This document shows positions 56,327 through 64,000 of a stretch of DNA of 64,000 nucleotides, piece by piece. The notes beneath the pieces were generated by a model. The model ran no database searches. It was not told the DNA's origin and worked only from the letters and a program-made list of their open reading frames with translations. Position 1 is the first letter of the stretch; each line of letters opens with the position of its first letter. The position numbers were made by a program, and so were the translations under genes. Source of the DNA: Sialis fuliginosa (taxonomy: Eukaryota > Arthropoda > Insecta > Megaloptera > Sialidae). The stretch spans positions 37,944,001 through 38,008,000 of the forward strand of contig OY540810.1 of the NCBI GenBank assembly GCA_961205875.1. Direction: 5' to 3'.

Positions 56327-57118
56327 GCTTCCTCGCAATATCGAAGATACGAGAAGCTATGTGATCGTTTCAGATTGAGACAAAAAAAAAGTTCTCCAAT
56401 TTCAAAATTTTAAATTTATTTATCCGTTTCACGTCAAGACAAACACTTTTCGTTCCGTGTCTGTCTGTCTGTCTGTCTGTCCGTCCGTCCGTCTGTCCCC
56501 TGAATCCTTGTCACACGCATAACTCATGAACCACTGAACCGATATTATTGAAACTTGGTCGGATGGTTGGGTTTGGTTTGAGGACGGTCCCATTTCCAAA
56601 TCATCAAAATCGTGTGTAAGGGGGAGGGGTGACACCCCAAAATATTTATTTTTTCAAGATATCTCAAGAACGACACATGTTACGAGAAAATTTTATAGAA
56701 TATTTTTTGTAGAGAATTAAATTTCCTATAATATGGGTCTACTACGTTTGTTGTAAAATATTCCCTTACAAAGATTTATCTAAATTAATTTTTAAAATTC
56801 GTGTTTTGTTTTTCTAAATTGATATTTGATTGGATATATTAAGTGTCACTTTGGCGTTTTAAATGTCACTTTGACGTTTTAAATGTCATTTTGACATTTG
56901 CATTAATTTAGATTTAGATTGAAATTGTCAAAAAATTAAAAATATATGAAAAAATATTCAGGTGCGTTTTAAGAAAAAATTCGAACTAAGATTTTTTAGT
57001 AAAATTTGTATAAAAATTAAATGGTTAACCAATGCCAGGCAATTTATCTGAACACTATCGGTTTTAGTGAATTTAGCACGAGGAAGCACTGTGCATTTAC
57101 TTGGCAGATGTTTTTATT
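56326..57118 (+). mobile_element. R1 repeat, copy h (full length), inserted in a mariner
   Basis: Nearly identical to copy b (22516-23332). It starts TGCTTCCTCGCAATATCG right after the mariner TIR and ends at about GGCAGATGTTTTTATT, where mariner coding resumes on the reverse strand. It has three minisatellite units (TAAATGTCACTTTGACGTTT type) against four in copy b. The reverse 68-codon frame at 56429-56635 (start MSPLPLTHDFDDLEMGPSSN) differs from copy b at one residue. Confidence 0.82.
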
Positions 57119-57494
57119 AATTTAACACTACTTTTTTCTTTGGATGCAAACTTGGCTTTGGAAAGTGTTTAGGAGCTTCAGCTTTATTTAACCACTGACT
57201 TGAACGTCTCCTATTGTCATATAAAAACCATTTTTCATCGCACATTACAATACGTTACAAAAATAGATCGTTTTTGTAACGTATAAGAAGCAAAGAGCAA
57301 ATTTCGTAACGACGATTTTTGTGATTTTCGCTTAATTCGTGAAGCACCCATTTATCAAGCTTTTTTGTTTTGCCAATCGTAGTAAAATGCCGTGAAATGG
57401 TTTCTGGGTCTACTTGTAGCTCTTCTGCAAGTTCTCGAATAGTTGTATGTGGGTTAGCTTCCACTATAGCTTTCAACATGTCGACATCAACTGT
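57119..57494 (-). pseudogene. mariner transposase fragment, both ends lost
   Basis: The reverse strand encodes the second part of the mariner DNA-binding region (ANPHTTIRELAEELQVDPET, then ISRHFTTIGKTKKLDKWVLH), the conserved KNRRYEICSLL block, an in-frame TAA near 57255, then VMCDEKWFLYDNRRRSSQWL and EAPKHFPKPSLHPKKKVVLN. CDEKW carries the first Asp of the DD34D triad. The first N-terminal helices are missing, with a stop upstream of DVDM, and the other two catalytic Asp are lost where R1 copy h joins. It is an inactive relic that would otherwise cut and paste DNA at TA sites. Confidence 0.9.
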
Positions 57495-58114
57495 TTTTTA
57501 CTATACTAAACTTTTAAGTTGCTGGTAACAGCTAGTTAATAATAAAATAATGAAGAAGAAGTGATACAATTTAAAACTGACGTTAATCATGTGTAGAAAA
57601 CGGACGATTAACTAATTATAATTTTTTTGCAAGCCACACTAGCCTCAGTAAATCAATAAATAAAAGGACAACTAGAAAGGAACTGCAGATAATGCCTTTA
57701 AAATACATCTTGATAAAAATATAAAAGCACATAACTTTGTTTAATCGGATTAATTTTTAAAAGTCCGGATTTTATAAAATAAAATTATAAGCTCCAATCT
57801 AACATATAATTTAAAATATTCACTTTCAAAAGTTATAAATAATAAACTAATGTAATCGCTGTTTTATTAAAAGTTTTTAATTATTCTGACATGCTAAAGA
57901 TAACGTTTAACCAAGATCATTTATAATTAGAAACATATACATATTTTTTCAGTTAATATCTGTCGCTATCTACGATTATCCAAGCCTCATTAAATATTTA
58001 AAAACATGCCAACACGTGTTTTAAGCTGTTTTTATTCGGTCTACGATCTCCAAATTATTAAACCTTTGTACAGGGTTCCCCAGCATTACTGATGTCAACT
58101 TTTAGATTCTCTTA
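57495..58114. other. Gene-free stretch
   Basis: The missing 5' part of the mariner should lie here but neither its TIR nor its N-terminal coding is visible. AT-rich and unassigned. Confidence 0.45.
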
Positions 58115-58446
58115 TGTCCGGTATTATAAAGGAGCTCGCAAATTTGCTAGCTTGCAAGCACTCTCAAATCAGATATCAAACTTATATGACACTTCTTTTG
58201 GAGTTTGTTGAAGACTTTGACAATTTTCGCACACGCGTTGTATGTAAACAACAACGATATTAAAACAGTAGTGATATAATGAAAATTATTTTGTACGGTC
58301 AAAGATGCCAGTTGTGTTACAATTAGTTGAAGTGTCACTGCTCTAAATTTCATAGCTAATCCATAGATACTAGTACAGAATTAATACCCCATTTGAGAGT
58401 GCCTGCAAGCTAGCAAATTTTGCGAGCTCCTTAATAATACCGGTTA
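58115..58446 (-). mobile_element. E element, copy 4 (PIF/Harbinger-type MITE)
   Basis: This is a 332-bp element with ends TGTCCGGTATTATAAAGG and AATAATACCGGTTA. TTA lies at 58112-58114 and 58447-58449. On the reverse strand it holds a 68-codon frame (58147-58353, start MKFRAVTLQLIVTQLASL) whose first 54 residues correspond to the ORF of copy 2. The extra codons run into the TIR. Confidence 0.82.
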
Positions 58447-58701
58447 TTAAAATTGATTCTTGTGAGTTTTTCTAGATATTTTGTACGGTGGGTGTGTTCA
58501 AAATGTTCATTATTATAGTGTTTACATTGTGTAAAAAATTTTATTACAAAATATAATTGCAATAGTGTCTAATCAAAACGGAAGCTAGAGTAACAAAATG
58601 TAAAATGTTACCCTCTCGGCACACCCAATCAAAAAAATTTACTTTCTGATGAGAAAATGTTCCTTTTACAGGACGCTCACAATCAACAGAATGATATACT
58701 G

Positions 58702-59263
58702 CAGCGGTTCTTAAACTTATGTAGTCTAGGGACCCCCTTTTGAACAATTATTTTTCAGGGACACTCTGTAGAGGTTATTTTAAGAAAATTTTACAACCTT
58801 ATTTTTTGCTCCATACTTACAATGTTTGCTTTTCAACTGCAATGACCTTTGTTTTTTGCATTACATTTCTTACATTTTTTATTTTTACAACTGCAATGAT
58901 TTTTTTGCCTTCCATCTCTTACATTTTTTGTTTTTACAACTGCAATGATTTTTTTGCTCTACATTTCTTACATCTTTTGCTTTTACAACTGCAATGACCT
59001 TTTTTCCATCCATTTTATTATTTTATTTATTTTTTATACATTTTTCAATTTTTTTCACTACACAAATTAACTTTTACAATTGCAGAAATAAGCTATAACT
59101 ACACACTAAAATAACCCCTGTCTCCCTGACAGAAAAAGAAATAAGGTTGTTAGATAGTAATTAATCATTGGTAAATAGAAATGTAAAAGTATTTTAATTT
59201 ATGTCAAACATGTTTCGCGGACCCCCTGCAAAAGTTACGCGGACCTTAGTTTAAGAACCACTG
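58702..59263 (+). mobile_element. hAT MITE with TSD, inserted in the Tc1/mariner pseudogene
   Basis: This is a 562-bp element. CAGCGGTTCTTAAACTTATG at the left and TTAGTTTAAGAACCACTG at the right are inverted, with GGGACCCCC and GGACCCCC following. The flanks ATATACTG (58694-58701) and ATATAGTG (59264-59271) form an 8-bp duplication with one mismatch. Removing the element and one flank rejoins the transposase frame. The open frame at 58740-58997 is translated tandem repeat. Confidence 0.92.
58834..59010 (+). repeat. Tandem repeat, about 50-bp unit x 3.5
   Basis: CAACTGCAATGA recurs at about 58834, 58887, 58936 and 58985, each followed by T-rich text and TACATTTCTTACATTTTTT. It lies wholly inside the hAT MITE. 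Confidence 0.85.
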
Positions 59264-59749
59264 ATATAGTGTATTCTGTATCTCTTCCTAAATGTAAATT
59301 AGTTGTCGAACGTTTCCAGAATGTCTACCGTGTAATAGTTTAGGGAGCATTATCAAAAAAAGGCAAATTACTGTTACACTTTATGGAGCTAGAGGTAAAA
59401 ATTAGTCAAAATTACTATATCGATACAGTTTTAAAGAAGTATTTGCTACCCTATACCAAGGACTATTATTGCTTTCAGCAAGACTCAGCTCCTGCACATA
59501 AAGCAAAAAAGACAATTGAGTGGTAAAAAGAAAATGTCCTTGATTTTACCAAACCATCTCTAGATTTGAATTCTTTGGATTATTTTGCATGCTAGGAAAA
59601 CTGAAAGAATTGATGAATTTAAAAAACACTTGATTAATATTTGGGTTGAAATACCATAAGATATAATCCGTGCCTCGTGTGGAAGTTTTTCAAAACGAAT
59701 GAAACTCGTAATTTATGAAAAAGAGGATAGATTTGAACTCCTGATTTAA

Positions 59750-60254
59750 TTTTATGTAACCTATATGAATTGTTTTTCAGAAATAAATCATAATTCACTC
59801 ATTTATATATCAGTAAAGCTGGGGAAACCTGTAAATAGACTTCAAGGAAACAATAAAAAAGTATATTAAAATAAAAAAATTAAAACAAACTACTGCAATA
59901 CTTACAATGTTTAATTTCTAGATTTCTAGATTATACCACAAATTTCTGCTAGAAATAGTAATTTGGATAACAAAATAAATGTAGTAAACCGAAACTTATT
60001 GTAATACAAGTCATGCAATTTAGTCATTCCCTTTTTATTTTTTGCTGAAAAGATATTCATGGGACCAACATAATTATTAACATGAAACTTTAATTCATTA
60101 AGGAATTGCGTGAAGCTTTTTCATTAGATTTAGTTAAAATTGACGAAACCAGTCATTAGCATTGTAGTTAAAAAAATACGTACTTTGATATACTGTTGGA
60201 AAATTAAAAAAAATATTAAAAAATACATATACTAATCAATTGCCTGTTGCAGTG
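59750..60254. other. Gene-free stretch
   Basis: Follows the stop of the Tc1/mariner relic. No TIR of that element is recognised. AT-rich. Confidence 0.4.
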
Positions 60255-60764
60255 TTGGACTCTTGTTTAATTAAATGTAATAAATTAGAAATATTTGTTG
60301 ATATTTGATTACTATCATTACTGAATCATAATCTACATATATACATTTAACTGTCTTACATCGTGATTTGTTGACAAATTGGTGTCAAAATGGTGGACAT
60401 TTAAACTAATTATTATCATAATTATTACCATAGTATCTGCTTTACATTTTTTCAAATTTTACAATTCTTTATTTTATAACTTTTGTGTCGTAGTATTTAT
60501 CATTTTGTAGACATTACCAAGTGTCCATCATTGAGTGCCCATTATTAATTTAACTTTATTCATTACTGGAGAGAAAACATAAAAAAAATAAAAGGCTATA
60601 ATTAATATATATATATTTGTGGACTTACAATTACATTGATTTAATTAATAAAGATTTTCTTGTTTTATTAGTAACTAACTTATTAGTAACAAATAGAAGC
60701 CCATCAATCCCAAAAAAACAGTATATCTTGCTCTTAAAGCGATCAAGACTGGTGCCAGTACCTT
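60255..60764 (+). mobile_element. D element, copy 5
   Basis: It is collinear with the D body from AAATGTAATAAATTAGAAAT to the right end GACTGGTGCCAGTACCTT. The left TIR is lost or too diverged. The 140-codon reverse frame (60631-61053) straddles this right end and unique DNA and is not called as a gene. Confidence 0.75.
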
Positions 60765-62029
60765 TTGTATAATGTACATGTACAATGTACATGTTATCGA
60801 CAATGTATATAATCGGTAATGTAAACTTTAGCATTGTATAGAATGAACGTAAATAAGGTGAACCGACTAATTCTGGCCTAAGCACAGATTTGGCTATACT
60901 TTTTGTTATACAAAACGACTTATTAATACTTAATACGCGTCTTAAATAATATCTAAGGTTTCTATATTGTTTAAGGATGTATTGGATGTATTTCAAAATG
61001 CTACCAAATACATGAAAATTGGTTGGAATGTTCCCATTAGCATTCTTATGCAATAGACAAAATATTAAATTGATTCACTAAGCCGTTTAGGAATTATATT
61101 GATTTAAATTTAACATGTGTTCTTATGGGAAACTGATATTTTTCGGCATTTTTTAGGTAAAACACATTGATAAAATGCTACCGATTTTCTAATTTTTTGA
61201 GGGAGTGTAGTATTTGATTAGTTGAACAATTATGCAAAATATCATATGTTTTCACTAAACCGTTTCCGAGAAATAAATTATAATACAACAAAATTTTAAA
61301 TTTCCCGCTCTACGACTGTTATGCATGTAAATTTGATAACAATGTAAACAAAGTATTTTTTGAAAAAACGATTATAAAAGATCTTAGTTTTTTATAATTA
61401 GGTCATATATTATGTTTCTTATAGATAATTAAAGAAAAATTTAGTACATAGTGCAATTAAAAGTGCATAAATAATAAAATATCAAGATATTCTATTAGTG
61501 TTTGACAGCAATATTTACCAACCTGAAAATGACAATAGCGTTGTGAAAACTGATAATTAGAATGTGAAATATTTATGTTAATAATGATAAATAACAATAA
61601 ATGTTATATTTATAACACAGGATTGCGTATTTTTAATAATTATATAAACTATATTTATTAATTTGCAGCTATAAATAACGTAAATTATGTTTAAAATATA
61701 TTTTTGTTAGGTTCAATTTGCCGTATAGTCAGTGTCAAAATAATAAACTATCTTTATTAGAATTTGTACAAATTTAACAAAATAGTCATTGGAGAGGAAA
61801 AATTAGCTTCATATATGTAAGTTAACGACTCTAGTTATAATTTGTATTATTTATAACATCTATTACGATATTTATAACGCAGATATTTGTATATTTCAAA
61901 ATTTAGCTACTTTTGTATCTGATTGTCCGTCCATATAACCCTTAACATGGGCGTTAAATCTTATATATAATGGATAATACAAACACAATTTTTATACTTT
62001 CAAAAATGATCACATAGCTTCCCCCAGCC
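60765..62029. other. Gene-free AT-rich stretch
   Basis: ATGTACATGTACAATGTACATGT near 60772 is a short palindromic repeat. From about 60830 to 61300 the text (CACTAAGCCGTTTAGGAA, ACTAAACCGTTTCCGAG) has two similar blocks about 180 bp apart, perhaps an old tandem duplication. No coding. Confidence 0.4.
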
Positions 62030-62426
62030 CAGGGATGGGGAACCTGGGGCCTTTTCAATACTTCATTGCGACCGGTAAATATTTCAATTATTTATAATAT
62101 ACGAGTATAATTTTTTTTCTCAATTTATTTTTAATTTTATTCTGCCAAGAGACAAAAATAAAAATGTTTGAACAAATAATCTACATTAATTTAATGGATC
62201 TAATCTGAAACTTCCCCAGAATTGAAAATAATGACGTCACAGTATACAGACGTAAATTAAAATTGGCTATTGCGCATATCCGGTATATTCTGAAGTTATT
62301 TGATATGAACTTCCTAGTGGGGATACATTTCGAAGACTACTTCAAGAAAGACGGTAAGTATGCGGCCTGCTTATTATTTTTAAATTTAAATGAGGCCTTC
62401 TATGATAAAAAGGTTCCCCACCCCTG
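62030..62426 (+). mobile_element. hAT MITE with TSD (CAGGGRTGGGGAACCT)
   Basis: This is a 397-bp element. CAGGGATGGGGAACCTGGGG at the left and AAAGGTTCCCCACCCCTG at the right are inverted. The flanks CCCCAGCC (62022-62029) and CCCTAGCC (62427-62434) form an 8-bp duplication with one mismatch. The ends are of a common animal hAT type. The frame at 62263-62448 runs through the right TIR and is not a gene. Confidence 0.9.
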
Positions 62427-62434
62427 CCCTAGCC

Positions 62435-62858
62435 CTTTCAAATTGTGAGGAAGCAACACAATAAAGCGAATTATACATTACACTATACATGTTATATGTA
62501 TCTATTGTATAATACAAACAAAGCCTATTGATAATTTTAATAAATTATGCATTATACAATTTAGTCAGTAACACAATAATATCCTAATAATTCAAACCAA
62601 TTAGTATTATGAGTTTATCGAAATGTTCAGATGAATACCTATGCATGTAAAGTCAATGAGACAGTTGGGTATTTTGAAATCGGAGAATGCCTACGCGACC
62701 AACTACTCTTTAACACGTACATACGTACCACATATTATCACGTGGGCACCTCTACTGCTTATTGTTAGTGTATTAGGTTTTATATAATAACAAAGAAAGT
62801 CTCGTCAGAATCGGTTCAGTAGTTTTCAAATTAACAAAGAGACAAATGAAATTCGAAA
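62435..62858. other. Gene-free stretch
   Basis: Nothing supported. AAATCGGAGAATGCC and CTCGTCAGAATCGGTTCAG are reminiscent of repeat tails. Confidence 0.35.
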
Positions 62859-62866
62859 ACTATCAT

Positions 62867-63024
62867 CAGTGGTGTAGTAACTGGAGGGGAGGAAGAACCC
62901 CCCCCCCCCCCAGTAATACTCAGTGTATATATATTTTGAGAAAATATCAGTTCAAAATACCTTAAAAAAATTTAACTCATGTATTTATCCCCTCCCCCTA
63001 AAAAATTTTCTTACTACGCCACTG
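62867..63024 (+). mobile_element. hAT MITE with perfect TSD, 158 bp
   Basis: CAGTGGTGTAGTAA and TTACTACGCCACTG are the ends. ACTATCAT lies at 62859-62866 and 63025-63032, a perfect 8-bp duplication. It has a 14-C run at 62898-62911 and a G/C-rich CCCCTCCCCC near the right end. No coding. Confidence 0.95.
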
Positions 63025-63450
63025 ACTATCATGATGGATTCTATTGTTTGTAAAATTACGCATAGACTTAAAAAAACAACATAATATTTACATTTTACAG
63101 ACTGTGTCTATAATTTAAATACTACGTCACAAAACATGAAATATGAATGATTATGTAATTTATGTTTAATTTATGTAAGCTATGTATATTTAAAAAAAAA
63201 ATGTAAATTTTTTTAATCTAAAATACAAAAACTATATTATTTAAAAATTTTTTAAAAACATTTTTATAAAAAATTTTTATTTTTATTAAATATTTTTCCC
63301 TATGTATATGTGGGGGGAAGTGTCCCGCATCAGGGTTTTAGAATTCTGGTCACTTTAATATAATATATACTATATACTATATGTATATACGTGTAATACT
63401 TTACACTATAGTTTACACTATTATATACTATTAGACTATTACTATTATAT

Positions 63451-64000
63451 GGTCTTCGGGCATTAGATAGTCTTAAAGATAATGGTGTAAGCGATATTTA
63501 AAAAAAAAAACTGGAGTCTCCTCGATCGCGCCAAGCTGACATATTAACTATTCAACTTATTTGTTAAATTTTCAATTTAAATTTCTTAATAATAGCCGAA
63601 GGCGCACTCGAAGGTCTTCGGGCATTAGATAGTCTTAAAGATAATGATGTAAGCTATATTTAAAAAAAAAACTGGAGTCTCTTCGATCGCGCCAAGCTGA
63701 CATATTAACTATTCAACTTATTTGTTAAATTTTCAATTTAAATTTCTTAATAATAGCCGAAGGCGCACTCGAAGGTCTTCGGGCATTAGATAGTCTTAAA
63801 GATAATGATGTAAGCTATATTTAAAAAAAAAACTGGAGTCTCTTCGATCGCGCCAAGCTGACATATTAACTATTCAACTAATTTGTTAAATTTTCAATTT
63901 AAATTTCTTAATAATAGCCGAAGGCGCACTCGAAGGTCTTCGGGCATTAGATAGTCTTAAAGATAATGATGTAAGCTATATTTAAAAAAAAACTGGAGTC
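63451..64000 (+). repeat. 161-bp satellite array, continues past window end
   Basis: Units start at 63451, 63613, 63774 and 63935 (162, 161, 161 bp), each beginning GGTCTTCGGGCATTAG and containing CTCTTCGATCGCGCCAAGC and TAGCCGAAGGCGCACTCG. The junction GCCGAAG..CTTCGGGC can form a hairpin. Units 2-4 are nearly identical. Unit 1 differs at several sites (GTGTAAGCGATA, CTCCTCG), as expected for an array edge. Preceding DNA is TATATACTATA-type. Confidence 0.95.

Larger units (their letters stand above)
58561..59749 (+). pseudogene. Tc1/mariner transposase pseudogene split by a hAT MITE
   Basis: Before the MITE the frame reads GTPNQKNLLSDEKMF and LLQDAHNQQNDI, with SDEK holding the first catalytic Asp. 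After 59272 it continues YSVSLPKCKLVVERFQN, a stop replacing the Trp of a VMVWG-type motif, GALSKKGKLLLHF, KISQNYYIDTVLKKYLL, CFQQDSAPAHKAKKT (second Asp), another stop, and DLNSLDYF (third Asp region). A frameshift follows, then ERIDEFKKHLINIWVEIP, a stop, ASCGSFSKRMKLVIYEK and EDRFEL to TAA at 59747. A further frameshift lies near 58617. The family is of the IS630-Tc1-mariner superfamily with DLNPLDYF-type C-terminus. At least three stops and two frameshifts make it dead. Confidence 0.9.

Noticed and set aside
58740-58997. 85-codon frame
   Set aside because: It is the translation of the T-rich tandem repeat within a hAT MITE.
60631-61053. Longest open frame (140 codons, reverse)
   Set aside because: It spans the right end of D copy 5 and adjacent AT-rich DNA, has no domain, and its composition follows base composition.
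1-64000. tRNA or rRNA genes
   Set aside because: No cloverleaf with A/B boxes and no conserved rRNA segments were recognised on either strand. A tRNAscan run would be the decisive test.

Overview
The window is strongly AT-rich eukaryotic DNA from a repeat-laden animal genome, most probably an insect. The evidence is a Lep1-type Helitron with A|T insertion, CTATACTAATATTAT start and CTAG end; several hAT MITEs with 8-bp target-site duplications (TSDs); PIF/Harbinger-type TIR elements with TWA duplications; mariner and Tc1/mariner transposase relics; and a widespread GGTTCCGTA repeat. These combinations are familiar from Lepidoptera, Hemiptera and other insects, and I cannot place the species. 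I find no intact host protein gene, rRNA, tRNA or CRISPR array. The longest open frame (140 codons) straddles a repeat edge. The window reads as intergenic or deep intronic DNA.

Layout. 0-4 kb: hAT fragment, Helitron pieces, two hAT MITEs with TSDs (771-1118, 1581-1958), and a MULE-like element (2897-3400) nested in a Helitron-like repeat. 4-12 kb: decayed repeats, a short reverse coding relic (4968-5099), two TA-flanked palindromic MITEs and a composite inverted/direct repeat (10511-11837). 13-24 kb: a TA-flanked element rich in GTGTT/AACAC, the first R1 copies, nested small MITEs, a MULE-like copy abutting a 560-bp foldback, and an R1 copy inside a hAT remnant. 24-36 kb: hairpins, the D and E families, a foldback next to a 10-bp-periodic GATC array, and a Harbinger-type MITE nested in a MULE-like copy. 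37-50 kb: D, E and R1 copies, a complete Helitron (41099-41730) and a 1.38-kb palindrome (44489-45870). 51-60 kb: a 113-bp tandem array made from the R1 end, a pogo-like MITE nested in a hAT MITE, a TTAA-flanked piggyBac-like element, a mariner relic broken by R1, and a Tc1/mariner pseudogene split in frame by a hAT MITE. 62-64 kb: two small hAT MITEs with TSDs and a 161-bp satellite running off the end.

Recurrent families named here: R1 (about 0.8 kb, starts TGCTTCCTCG, eight loci, all in the same orientation); D (about 0.53 kb, TIR AAGGTACTGGCACCAG, five copies); E (about 0.3 kb, TIR TGTCCGGTATTATAAAGG, TWA duplication, four full copies plus one fragment). The elements do not form a pathway. 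What ties them together is nesting, which allows relative dating, and the supply of non-autonomous elements by transposases mostly encoded elsewhere. The least explained items are R1, the small ORF shared by E copies, the GATC arrays and the palindrome centred on a hAT-like element.
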